In this document: in pieces, positions 20,001 to 29,924 of the stretch | Layout of the letters: the number at the start of each line of letters is the position of its first letter | Numbering within the stretch: position 1 is the first letter of the stretch | NCBI GenBank assembly: GCA_024867545.1 | Contig: JANFNE010000011.1 | Span: 1,364,001 to 1,428,000, forward strand | Direction of reading: 5' to 3' | DNA: 64,000 nt | Source of the DNA: Phytopythium helicoides | Taxonomy: Eukaryota; Oomycota; Peronosporomycetes; Pythiales; Pythiaceae | Position numbers and translations under genes: made by a program | The notes under the pieces: generated by a model | Seen by the model: the letters and a program-made list of their open reading frames with translations, nothing else | What the model was told of the DNA's origin: nothing | Database searches by the model: none

Positions 20001-22555
20001 TCTGCAGTTGGACTAAGAAGGCATATACTAATATGCTGGGCAACGATAGGGAACTGGAGTGGGTTGATCAAACCCTTGACAAAGACTTCCTCACAAATGC
20101 TTGTAAAATAGACTCGGACGTGATTTTCGTATGTCTTCAGTACATTGGTAAACGGCTGCAGCTCGGCTGGCAACGACGGTTGAGAGGCAACACTGTTCAT
20201 AAGCTCCGCGATACCACCGATAGATTCGAAAAGTGCACCGTGCACAGTCACTGGGATTAGTGTGACAGGGACTATTGCACAAAGCCTTTCGAAGAGAAGC
20301 GTCACGATGGGCTTTCCGTTTGAAACACTAGCAACTGTCCCATCCTTCGTTCCGCCATCCCTTATGCAAGTATACAAGGCATCACGCGCTAGTTGCAAAT
20401 GCTTTCGGAGAATCATCGCACAACGCAGCGCAGCGTGATCGACATGTGAGGCGTCATTCTTGGGATTCGTCACCACGGACAGAATGTGAGACATCCATAG
20501 CGTCTCCAAGGCTTTATCTCCACCGCATGGCCACCAGTTTGCGCTTTCTGCAACTGAGTAATCGACCGAGCTGGATTCCGGTAGTTCACCGTCATCTTTT
20601 GAAGCTCCATTGTTGCTTGTAGAGTCGTCTTCAAGTTGCCCGCGCGTCTGTCGATGATCGTAGCAGTCCCCGATGATCGTCATCAAGGTGTTTGATGCTA
20701 CGATCGACATCATACTGCTCTGAAAAGAAGGTAGTTGATGTTCGGGATGAATCAAAAATCGGATGAGCTCATCTCGAGACTTGAGGTAAAACTTGAGCTT
20801 CGAATCGTTCATCTAAGGGTGAAGTAAATTAATAAAGTGAGTCTAGAAGCAGAGGACGAAGAAACGGATATAAAAGGGCACCTTCTCGCAAAACTTACAC
20901 ATTGGCGGAATGCTTGTGGAGGCCGCATTGCAACTAGGAGCGGTGGGAGCAACTCGATCATGTGCTTAATGACGAACTCACGCCATGCCGGGTTTCGACA
21001 GTGATCAAGAATTAATGTAAGGACAATACGTGGAGAATGGACGGTATGTCTCCAGAACCGGTGGCCAAGGCAGCGAAGAAGGACCTTGTAGCACTTGGAG
21101 ATCTGACGCAGCACAACAACAATTGTAAAAGAAAGTCGGGATCTTAAGTTGAAAGGTGGGAATCACGTACCACGGTGATGAACTGTTGGTTTGTTCTGGC
21201 CGGGTCAGCTTCGTCGAGACTATTGAATACTAAGTCCGGCAAGTTGTCGAACGACTCCAACATCGTCTCGAGGCTGTTCTCGTCCATTTGCTACGAGAAC
21301 GACGTTAGTATTCAAGTCAGCTCAAGCACCCATCCATGCAATGTTGATGCTTGTTATCACCTGCATGACTGTATCCAATGCGGCCCACATAATTTGAGCT
21401 GTAGGTGTTTTGGCGCAGTTAGTCACATCAAGAAACTGCACGAGTCGACCAATTGAACAACGTAAGGCCACATGAGACGATGATAAAAAGGCATCAGGAA
21501 GACCAACCGCCACTTACATGCTCCAGCTCGTCGGTTGATGATAAGCTCAACGACATTACGGGTTGATTGAACGCCTCGGTCTCCAAAACGAACATCCACT
21601 CATCCAGCGCACTAATGAAGAATTGATCGTGGCCTGTTTCTCCAGTAAGCTCGATACTCCCAATACGTTTGACCACAGTCGTTATCCATGCTCTGGGAAG
21701 CACGAGTGTCATTTTCAGCCGTCCTTTGGTTTGCCGCAGCCATCCAAACTGCAAACTTACCGCACACCCGGGTCTGGCGATACAAGCATATGATATAAAC
21801 CGCTGCTGTTTCGGAGGCTGTTGAGATCCAAGCGGTCAATGACGCTGCCAAACGGCGAGGAAACCCACTGTTTAACGTCATCGGCAAAAGGCATGTCAGC
21901 ATAACGCCACCACAACTTCCAATCGATTGAACGGACCTTGGAGAGTGCTCTCAGCACTCGAAAGTCGGATAGCAGTCTGCGCTGGGTGAGAACCTCGTAC
22001 AGCGTCACCGACACGCGCTCGGCCAGCGCGCGGTCGTCGGTGTCAACCCCAGTCGGCCGCACCGCAAAGACGCGCTGGATGCGCTCAGCGTCCAGGTCGG
22101 CCATCTTGTGGAAGAAGGCCTTGATGGAGTCGTCCGTGTACTCAAACTCAAGCTCGACGCGCACGCCCGGCAGCGACGCGTGGTACAGGTCGACGCTGTC
22201 GGCGAAAGGATCGCACCGTTAGCGGGTTCAACCGTCACGCCTCGCTCCATCAACCGCTGCCGTACCACTTGGTGCAGGCGCCGAGCTGCTGCGCCATCCG
22301 CGCGTAGAGCTCGCGCACGCTCTCCGTCCCCGGGTGCAGCTCGAGCACGCGCATCATGAAGGTCATGAGCGTGGGGTAGGAGCACCACCAGTGGCGGCCC
22401 GAGAAGCCCTTCATGAGGAAGTCGCCCACGTCGTTGTAGAGCCGCTGCTTCTGCTGCGTCACCGCCGGGTCGCGCTCCAGCGCCAGCGCGTCGTTCACCT
22501 GCTGGATCCGCGCCTCCAGCAGCCGCACGGCCGCCGCCACGCCGCCCGCGCGCAT
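14099..22555 (-). CDS. Sen1/senataxin-like superfamily 1 RNA/DNA helicase, 9 exons
   Basis: Exons 22555-22266, 22195-21761, 21692-21518, 21435-21361, 21290-21171, 21102-20899, 20812-19980, 19918-17617, 17536-14099; 2,623 residues (human senataxin 2,677). All phases agree. The first 1,400 residues form a helical Sen1-N-type region. A TFIIS N-terminal/LW-like domain spans about residues 1440-1515 and is completed across the last intron (ISLTDLRSTSIGKMVNKLRK). Helicase motifs follow: GPPGTGKT (about 1561), CAPSNGAVNELV, LIIDEAAQAVE, VGDPKQLP, QYRMHP, VDGFQGREKDVI and RRLNVAITRAR. About 130 Ser-rich residues separate the first two. The tail has an Arg/Ser/Asp-rich stretch (RDHSRDRSRSRGRDSRH). Expected role: R-loop resolution and transcription termination in the nucleus. 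Start: ATG 22555, or in frame 22663. Confidence 0.9.
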
Positions 22556-22845
22556 CCTGCCACCGCCTGTCTCGCCCGCGACTTCACCTTGCCGCCAAAT
22601 GCCGCTCTTGGTGCTATTTCCAGCCTTGACAAGCAGTTTCAGCCAATCGCTGCGCTTTAGCATCCATTTCGACCAATGAGGGGTTTTATCCTGTCAAACG
22701 GCATGTTGCCTGGTGACGCAGCGCCGCATGCCGTGAGACAGGAAGTATGAGTTAAAAAGCACCGGTGGTGATGGGACCAGCAGATGCTTGGTGATGGCGG
22801 AGCCAGTTGGCGATCGCCACGCACCGAGCGCCTCGTCACGCGCCG
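22556..22845. promoter_or_regulatory. short divergent promoter, Sen1-like / THEM6-like
   Basis: 290 bp separate the two divergent ATGs. Two CCAAT boxes lie at 22643-22647 (AGCCAATCG) and 22673-22677 (ACCAATGAG). If the helicase starts at the alternative ATG 22663, the first box would fall inside its coding sequence, which mildly favours 22555. Confidence 0.4.
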
Positions 22846-23604
22846 ATGGGCAGGAAGCTGCTGGCGTTCGCGCTGCTGGCGGCGCCGCCGGCGGCCGTGG
22901 GCGCGCTGAGCCGCTGGGTGCTGAGCACGAGCTGGCCCGTGGCGCTGAGCTGCGCGCTGCTCTCGAGCTTCGCGAGCTGCGACGCCTGGTACTTCGCGCG
23001 CATGGCGTGGCTCTCGCTCGTGGGTGCGCTGTGCGCTGCGCCTCCGCGGCGCGCGCTGTTCGAGCCCAGCGAGCTGCGCAGCCGCGTGGCGCTCATGGAC
23101 ATCGACCGCAACGGGCACTGCAACAACGCGCGCTTCCTGCGCGAGTGCGGCTTCGGCCGACGCGACCTGTGGCAGGTGCGACGCCGAGCGTTAGTGGGTG
23201 GAGGGGGAGATGACTGACGAGTGCGTGCCGAGCAGCGCAACGGCGTGTGGGGCATCCTGACCAAGGCGGGAGGCAACCTCGTGGTCGGCGCGCAGACCGT
23301 GCGCTACCGGCGGGAGCTGTCGTTCGGCGAGACATACGCGCTCGAGACGCGCGTGCTGTGCTGGGACGCGCGCGCGTTCTACGTGGAGCACCGGTTCACG
23401 ACGCGCGGGTCGAGTGGCAAGCCGTTCATCAACGCCATCGTACTGGTCAAGAACACGGTGCTGGGGCCGCTCAAGCCCGCGCAGCTCATCGAGAAGCTCT
23501 CGGGCTCGACCGTCGAGAGCCCCGTCATGCCCGCGGACGTGGCCGCCTGGATCCAGAGCAACGACATCTCGAGCAAGGCGCTGCGCGCCGAGGCGAGCAA
23601 GTAG
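22846..23604 (+). CDS. THEM6-like hotdog thioesterase-family protein, 2 exons
   Basis: Exons 22846-23175 and 23236-23604; 232 residues. The intron opens GTGCGA with a CTGAC branch site; the acceptor may lie 3 nt earlier, adding one Gln. The N-terminus has hydrophobic stretches at about residues 5-21 and 26-44, probably a signal anchor. The hotdog core begins at VALMDIDRNGHCNNARFLRE, equivalent to the Asp/His-x-NN region of THEM6 and 4-hydroxybenzoyl-CoA-type thioesterases, and continues with the strand LCWDARAFYVEHRF. The family hydrolyses acyl thioesters, but activity of THEM6 itself is poorly established. Probably in the endomembrane system or facing an organelle lumen. Confidence 0.83.
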
Positions 23605-23745
23605 AAGGCGCACTCCAATACAAAAGTGATCGGCCGCAGCCGTTTATTGCTTGTCATCCTAATAAATATCTGCTCGGGGATACGCGACGTCGGGCGTCGG
23701 TGGGGGGCCGGCGCGTGGGCGTGTCGCCGGGCGGACCGCGCGCTT

Positions 23746-23774
23746 TCTCTCTTGCTCTCTCTCTCTCTCTCTCT
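23746..23774. repeat. CT dinucleotide microsatellite
   Basis: About 29 bases of nearly pure TC/CT, interrupted once by TG. It overlaps the stop codon of the small acidic protein on the minus strand, where it reads GA-rich. Confidence 0.9.
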
Positions 23775-24066
23775 ACTCGTCGTCGTCCTCGGCGTCCTCG
23801 TCCTCCTCGGAGATGGCGTTGAGCCCCTCGTCACTCTTGCTGGACGGTGACGTGGCCATCTCGGCCGCGACGCCCGTGAACGAACGGCGCGCCAGCGTCA
23901 GCTCCTGTGCACGTATGACGCGCTCGTCAGCTCCATTCGATGCACCTGCAAAGACACGCCCACGCACCTCCAGGATCATCTGCGCGAGCTCGTCGTCCTC
24001 GCCGAATGACACGAACGAGCGCAGCTGCTGGTGCGCGTCCAGCGGCGCGGAGAGCAGCGAGTTCAT
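23773..24066 (-). CDS. small acidic protein of unknown function, 2 exons
   Basis: Exons 24066-23968 and 23904-23773 give 76 residues; an in-frame ATG at 24177 would give 113. The intron is 63 nt, GTGCGT to ACAG with a GCTGAC branch site, and keeps phase 0. The first exon is helical (LRSFVSFGEDDELAQMILE); the second has ARRSFTGVAAEMA and ends in a run of Asp and Glu (SEEDEDAEDDDE). No family is recognised. It is tail-to-tail with the THEM6-like gene. The canonical intron is the best evidence that it is real; the acidic tail is encoded next to a microsatellite. Confidence 0.5.
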   Translation of the reverse strand: MNSLLSAPLDAHQQLRSFVSFGEDDELAQMILEVRGRVFAGASNGADERVIRAQELTLARRSFTGVAAEMATSPSSKSDEGLNAISEEDEDAEDDDE

Positions 24067-24427
24067 GGCGCTTGGAACGCGGAGGGGCCTGCACGGCTGG
24101 GAGGCGATTGCGGAATGGGGAGCTGCCGGGTGAAACGAACGACTCGACGCTCCGACGGCTGAGGTATCATCCCCCATACTGGAGCGCCATATACGCCGCC
24201 GCCTTCTTGGGACACCTCGGGGCGGCCACGGGGGTACGTACGGGAGGTTAGAGAGGGTACACGGGACGCGGCGATTACGCCCGAGACGATTTCTGGCCAA
24301 TCCGAGGATTGGAAAGGCAGGTTCTATTTTATTTCGCCCAATCGGAGAGATGGAGGGAGGCCAACTTCAAGCGCCAGGCGTCAGAGAAATTACGTCATTC
24401 GACACGCGCTGGCCCAGCGCGCCGACG

Positions 24428-24808
24428 TCATGCGGTGACGCGTTCTGCCATATCTTCTTGAAGTGGCGTGGCGACGTCTTCTGCGGTGGAAAAACCGCCC
24501 CCAGATGCCTTCTTCGCGGCAGCTACGGCCCAAGACTCCAAATCTGCCGCGTGCATCTGCGAAACCGCGTCGAGGCTAGTTGCAGTGGCTGCGCGGGCGC
24601 CTGATCGCAGAGCACAAATGCCCGTCGAAAAAGTTCTCGAAGCAAGCGATCTATTTTGCTGGCAGGTGACGTCGATGGCCTTGCGGATTTTTTCTCCTTC
24701 TTCGTGGACCTGTGAGAGCAGGTGCCGTGAATCCTCAGAGGGGAAGGGCAGAGATGGACGGAACCCGCGAGCGGTGCTTGGTGGTGGCAGCGCGACCAGA
24801 CCAGCCAT
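24428..24808 (-). CDS. hypothetical protein, single exon
   Basis: 126 residues from the first ATG, 24808. The sequence looks protein-like: a Pro-rich N-terminus, then helices rich in Ala, Glu and Lys (SQVHEEGEKIRKAIDVTCQQ, HAADLESWAVAAAKKASGGG). No membrane segment, signal peptide or known domain is seen. Overlapping frames on the other strand look less coherent. Upstream the frame is closed by a TGA, so an additional 5' exon would be needed if the protein is longer. Promoter-like CCAAT boxes nearby (24297-24342) lie on its 3' side and more probably serve the small acidic gene. Confidence 0.45.
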   Translation of the reverse strand: MAGLVALPPPSTARGFRPSLPFPSEDSRHLLSQVHEEGEKIRKAIDVTCQQNRSLASRTFSTGICALRSGARAATATSLDAVSQMHAADLESWAVAAAKKASGGGFSTAEDVATPLQEDMAERVTA

Positions 24809-25741
24809 CGAGTCTGGGCCCTGGCTGCCACCCAGCACTCGGGACGATGATTGCAATCGGCTGGAATGCAAGACGAGGAGTCATCGACGGCCGTTGCTTG
24901 CACCGCCAGCCGCGCTGGCGCATCATTTGCGCACTGTACTGTTCACTCACCCGCTACGCCTCTGTAAAGGAACCACTCCGGTCCACTGGTCTGCCCCGAG
25001 GGAATATAAACGGAGCGAGTAGCCACCGCCAGCTCCTCGCTCTCACTCAAAGGCGCTGGGCTCCATCCTGCCCGGCAGAGCGCAGTCGCAGGCTTCGAGC
25101 TACGTCAGCATCTTTCGGATGAGCACTGCACATCGCAGCGAATCCGGCCGAACATGGGAAGCTTCATTATTTCCCGCTTCAGTCCGCCACCGTTGCGTCT
25201 CTATTCTGGTGGTCTCCGCATCCTCGACGTCTTCGGAAGGCCCAAGGAGAAACGAAAGCTCGCCTACCGGTGACGCTTGGCGGTGGTGCCGACGCCCATG
25301 GACGCCAGCGCGGCGATGTCAGCGGGCCGACGTCATCACCGTCAGATCTAGAACGAGGGCGCTCTATTCGAGGTAGGAGGTACAGTACTCTTCCAAGCCG
25401 TGCCGACGAACTTTGTTGTGGCTGGCAAGCTGCACCATCACATGTATGATACAAGGCACTACCAGTACTTGCTTGATTGAGATTGAGAAGCATCGATTGA
25501 AGCGTGCACTGAAGCTGCTTCGTGCATTGAGGAATTCCACTCACCAAGATTTTAGCTTCTCTCACTGGAATATCGACAAACAAGCTGGACAAGTATCCCC
25601 AATCTCACGACATGCGCCAGCGATCACCAAAGCCTATCTACAAACAACTAGAAGGCAAGAAAAAGGTACTATTGGTCAGATGAAAGAAAAAATGCTTCGA
25701 TGCGAAAGCTGTGCTGGACACCACACAGGATTATCTCGAGC
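24809..25741. other. intergenic, no gene recognised
   Basis: About 930 bp between the start of the small hypothetical gene and the stop of the sugar transporter. Open frames on both strands are under 140 codons without family resemblance. Base composition drops towards AT-rich after 25400. Confidence 0.45.
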
Positions 25742-27277
25742 CTACACGGGGGTCTTGATTTCCGAGAACTGCGGCGATCGCTCCGCTGACTTCTTCGCCT
25801 TACTGTTGAAGAGCGCCTCAATGTCCTCGAGCAGCAGTCCCTTGGTCTCCGGGCACAAGAAGTACACAAACACCCCGCCGATAATGCAAGTGCCGCAGAA
25901 GATGAAGAAGACGCCGTTGATGTTGAGCGACGGGTAGAGCTGCACGACCCAGGTCATAATGACACCCATGAGCCAGTTCGCCATGGTCGAGAGCGACACC
26001 GCCGTCGCGCGCACATTGAGCGGGAAGATCTCGGGCGGGTAGATCCAGCACACGGGTCCCCAGGCAATGGCAAAGTTGAAGATGAAGAAACATGAGCCGA
26101 TGATAATGATGATTCCAGCGACCTCCGAGCAGCCAGCGTCCTCCGTGTTGCCGCTGCAGCCAGCAGTGAACGTGATGCCAGCGAGCAAGTGGCCGAGGGT
26201 CATGCCCGTCGACCCCACGAGCAATAGCTTGCGACGGCCGAACGTGTCAACCCAGCGCATGCCAGGGATTGTGCTGACAAAAAAGACGATCGACAGAATG
26301 AGCACGGCAAGCACGCCATTGCCAATCACGTCCTTGAAAATGAGACCACCGTAGCTCAGAATCGGGTTGATACCAGTACACTGCTGTAGGATCTGCAGAA
26401 GCATGGCGATAATCACACGTCGGCGAACTGATGGCTCCAAGAGTTCGCGGTAGCCAGCAGCTTCGCCCTCCAGCTCGATTTGATCGCCGATGGCCTGAAG
26501 CTCTCGGCTCACATTCTCGGTCTGACGCAGACGCTTGAGGGTACGCTCCGCAGCCTCCTTGCCCTTGTGGAGGTATGTCCAGCGCGGCGACTCGGGGACG
26601 AAGAAGATTCCAAGCATGACAATGATTGGTGCAGCCATGGCAACACCGTTAGTGATTCGCCAGCCGTGGTCGTTGTTGACGATGATCTGGTTCACAATAT
26701 TGGCAAGAAGCAGACCCGTGACAACGGTCATCTGCATGAAGCCTGAGAGGAAGCCACGAAGCTCCTTGGGGGCCATTTCGGCGCCAAACACCGGAAGTGA
26801 GAAGGACGAGTTGCCAACTCCCATCCCCTGGACGATACGAGCAATAAGCACCAAGGTATGGTGCTGGCTCGGGCAAAAGCAGACCCACGACGTGCCGGCA
26901 CAGAAGAGGACACCGGCTTGGAAAATCGTCGCGCGACGGCCGAGCTTGTCAGCAACCCAACCGCCAGCAATGGCACCAACCATACTGCCAAAGTTGTACG
27001 TCGCGTTGTACCACGTGGTGAAAGTGATCCAGCGGGACGGGAGGTCGGCTGTAGAGCGCGTGCAGTCCGTGTAGGTCATGTTGTCCCAACCGACACAGAA
27101 GTCGTCGAGGAACGAGTCCATGACGAGCACGCCGCCAGTGACGCCTTGATCGTAGCCGAAGAAGATGCCACCGAGCGACGCGAAGATGCAGACGATGATG
27201 GCGTACATGCGGCTTCCTTCGGTTGGGAGGTCATCGATGCCAGCCGGGCCGGCTGTGACAACAAATCCTCCAGCCAT
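25742..27277 (-). CDS. MFS sugar/proton transporter (SP family), single exon
   Basis: 511 residues, 12 predicted membrane segments in two sixes. Family signatures: FFGYDQGVTGGVL in TM1, GGWVADKLGRR after TM2, PESPRWTYLHKGK after TM6, QQCTGINPILSYG in TM7 (the sugar-contact QQxxGxN), DTFGRRKLL after TM8, and CPETKGLLLEDIE after TM12. Loop 1 carries Cys residues and an NMT glycosylation site. Substrate would be a hexose or a related sugar, imported across the plasma membrane; the exact sugar cannot be read from the sequence. Start: ATG 27277 gives the usual short N-terminus; 66 further in-frame residues upstream lack an ATG that improves it. Confidence 0.92.
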   Translation of the reverse strand: MAGGFVVTAGPAGIDDLPTEGSRMYAIIVCIFASLGGIFFGYDQGVTGGVLVMDSFLDDFCVGWDNMTYTDCTRSTADLPSRWITFTTWYNATYNFGSMVGAIAGGWVADKLGRRATIFQAGVLFCAGTSWVCFCPSQHHTLVLIARIVQGMGVGNSSFSLPVFGAEMAPKELRGFLSGFMQMTVVTGLLLANIVNQIIVNNDHGWRITNGVAMAAPIIVMLGIFFVPESPRWTYLHKGKEAAERTLKRLRQTENVSRELQAIGDQIELEGEAAGYRELLEPSVRRRVIIAMLLQILQQCTGINPILSYGGLIFKDVIGNGVLAVLILSIVFFVSTIPGMRWVDTFGRRKLLLVGSTGMTLGHLLAGITFTAGCSGNTEDAGCSEVAGIIIIIGSCFFIFNFAIAWGPVCWIYPPEIFPLNVRATAVSLSTMANWLMGVIMTWVVQLYPSLNINGVFFIFCGTCIIGGVFVYFLCPETKGLLLEDIEALFNSKAKKSAERSPQFSEIKTPV

Positions 27278-28773
27278 GGTCCAGGTCGATCGAGACTGGA
27301 AATGAACTCTTGAGACGGTGGTGCTGGTAGCCGAGCAAATCGAGAAGTGAGTATACTGGAGACGGCACAGTCCGCGGGACTCCCGGTGGCTGGAGCCAGG
27401 CAGGTGGTCGCTGTGGGATCGTTGAGCTTGTCGAGCGTGTCGTGCTCGGGCAGACTGTGCAGCTCGCCAAAACAACCCGACACAGGCCTTCAGCCGTTGT
27501 TGCTATTGCAGTTGAAGCTTCGAGTCGCGGTGCTGGTCCCTGCAAGCTGTCAACGTACCGTACACACATACGGAGAGCAACACTGCTCGGCTCTTTATGG
27601 CTCGCAGTTTAACGTGCTCGCCCAACTTCAATTCCCGCCATTTGATGACACGAAACGGTGCATTGCTTCAGACTCCGTCTCAACCTTCAGCTATCAATCG
27701 AGCGAATGTACAGCTGTGCATGTGATTGTAAGGTATTGTAGAGTAGCACCGCATCGCCTCAGTTTGCACATGAAAACATCGACAGCGGTGCCGTTCCCAT
27801 CGGAGCGAGTTACTGTACTCACCTGACGGTCTCGTGCGGGCCAATACCTCGCGGGCGGCATGTACGTTCAAATGTTGACAACTGGCTGATCGTGCATGTT
27901 GCATACGAGCATAAAAGGCATCCGGTGACAGCGGAAACACACAACGAAACGTTTGCCCAGAGCTTCAACGTTGGCTAAATGCGTTCTTGTTACTGTGGAG
28001 CTGTCCGAAGCTGGTGAGTCTCAGCGTGCTTTGGAATCCGAACTCCGGGTTGCGCATATCAGGCGTGATCAACTCGAAAGCGTGGCCAACCAGCTTTTTG
28101 AAGTGTTCAGCGATACTGTATGCATACGAGCGAATCAAGTGCATTCCCTGAGGAGGGCGAAAGCAGCAAATCCCATCCGCCACACATTCCTGAACCTGGA
28201 CACATGTCCTCACGAACAGGTTAGATCTGTACGTGTTTCCGTTGTTCGCGCGCTGTCTCGTCAATAGCTCATTTCGATATCTCTGTGCGCCAGGACTTCG
28301 ACCCTACTACACCGCCGTTTGCGCTCGCAGGTGAATGAGGTGCAATCGTTTGCACGTAGATGCACCAACGCTCAACCAGCACAGTCATTCGAGGACGCAA
28401 GATCGCGGATCGCATCTACATTACCGTGCTCACGATCACCCGTGGTCTGGAATCTAGATTGTCAACTTGCGGTGAGGAGCCGCGAACAAATATTCCTATG
28501 TGCGATTGCGAAGCGCAGGACGAGGAGCACCGCCACTTCAATTCCACACTTACACCACGCAATGTCGACGCCGAGATCTTCCCAACAAGCCACGCGGCCG
28601 TGTCAGCCAGATATGGGAGTACCACGTTGAACCAGTCCGCCACCAATGGCTACACCGCCGTCCGTATACCTCTCGCGTCCACAGTATCCCTCATCGCTTT
28701 TCGCGGGGGTTGCCCTTGGCCGCTCACCACCAATAGTGAAGCCCATACAAGGCGACAGGCGGCGGCGGTCGAC
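27278..28773. promoter_or_regulatory. long divergent gap, transporter / RRP36
   Basis: 1.5 kb separate the two divergent start codons. The largest frames (27953-28267 plus, 27965-28264 minus) overlap head-on and neither matches a family. A plus-strand frame open from 28360 joins RRP36 in frame but lacks family resemblance before 28774. The length is unusual for this gene-dense window and suggests complex regulation of the sugar transporter, or an unrecognised gene. Confidence 0.4.
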
Positions 28774-29656
28774 ATGGAGCTGTCGGAGCGCGACGTGCCG
28801 CTGGAGCAGCGGCTGCGGCAGAAGCGCAGCGGGTTCGCGACGCAGGAGGCCGAGGCGGCGAGCGGCGCTAGGCCGGCGGGCGGAGAGCGCGAGCGGCGCC
28901 AGCCCAGGGCGGAGCCGGCGGCGGCGCGCGCCAACAAGAACCGGCCGCTGGAGCTCACGTCCAAGCGCGCGGTGGGGCGGCACCGGCAGGTGGTGGAGGT
29001 GAAGCGCCGCAAGAGCGTGGACCCGCGCTTCGAGGCGGTCAGCGGGCGGCTGAACGACGCGCTCTTCGCCAAGGCCTACGCCTTCGTGGACGACTACAAG
29101 GTGGCGTTGCGGAGGAGGAGTCGCGCGCTGCGGGATGGCGAGCTCACGGCGTTGGGGTGTGTGTGGATGAGCAGGAGATGGAGCTCGCGGAGCTCAAGAA
29201 GCAGCTCAAGGGCGCCAAGAGCCAGACGCGCAAGGAGGTGCTCAAGGTGCGCGGCGATTGAGGGAAGGGCTCGAGGGCTGGTCGACTCACGATGGGACGT
29301 GGAGTGCAGCACGAGATCAACCTGCGGTCGCAGGAGCTCGCGGAGAAGAAAAAGAGCGAGAAGATCAAGAGCGCGCTCACCAAGCGGAAGCGCGAGGAGC
29401 GCGAGGCCGTCGCGAGCGGCAAGAACCCCTTCTACCTTAAGGTTGGTGGAGATTGGGGAGGAATTCTCGTGTTGTACTTGCCGTTCTGACGCTTTTTGCT
29501 TCCTCGCTACAGCGCAAGGACAAGAAGGCAGTGGAGCTGCAGGCCAAGTTCGAGGACCTTCGCGAGTCGGGCCGGCTGTCCAAATTCATGGCCAAGAAGC
29601 GCAAGAAGAACGCGAGCAAGGACCACCGTTGGTTGCCGACGCAGCGAAAAGAGTAA
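28774..29656 (+). CDS. RRP36: rRNA-processing protein RRP36 homologue, 4 exons
   Basis: Exons 28774-29100, 29175-29246, 29310-29441, 29513-29656; 224 residues. All four exons join in phase 0; donors are GTGGCG, GTGCGC and GTTGGT. The family core starts at KSVDPRFEAVSGRLNDALFA, passes through KAYAFVDDYKEMELAELKKQ (across intron 1), then the basic coiled-coil and KNPFYLKRKDKKAVELQAKF (across intron 3), ending in the Lys-rich SKFMAKKRKKNASKDHRWLP. RRP36 works in early cleavages of pre-rRNA for the 40S subunit in the nucleolus. The start ATG at 28774 follows GTCGAC; the N-terminal 75 residues are low-complexity and basic. Confidence 0.92.
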
Positions 29657-29924
29657 GCGATACTGCAGTGGTATATGTATTCCTGTCCGGTGGGCCAGGA
29701 GGAATAGACTTTTGGATTGCCTCACACGTTCGCGACGGGATCGCAACAAGTCTTTGTCACTTCCGGCATCAGGCACGAAGGTGCTACCTATTTTGCCAAC
29801 TAACGTCTGGAAAAGCTATTTGCAGCGCTCGCTGACGAACTTACCGTCCAAAATCAAACATGTGGGGCTCTTTCTTTGGCATGTAAAGCTCACTCAGCAG
29901 AAAGAGCTTCCAGGCCTCGCCAAG

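Noticed and set aside
27953..28267. Overlapping head-on frames of about 100 codons on both strands
   Set aside because: Neither matched a family I recognise, and no splice sites extend them convincingly.
28360..28773. In-frame 5' extension of RRP36
   Set aside because: Open but not protein-like; family similarity and the basic N-terminus begin at ATG 28774.
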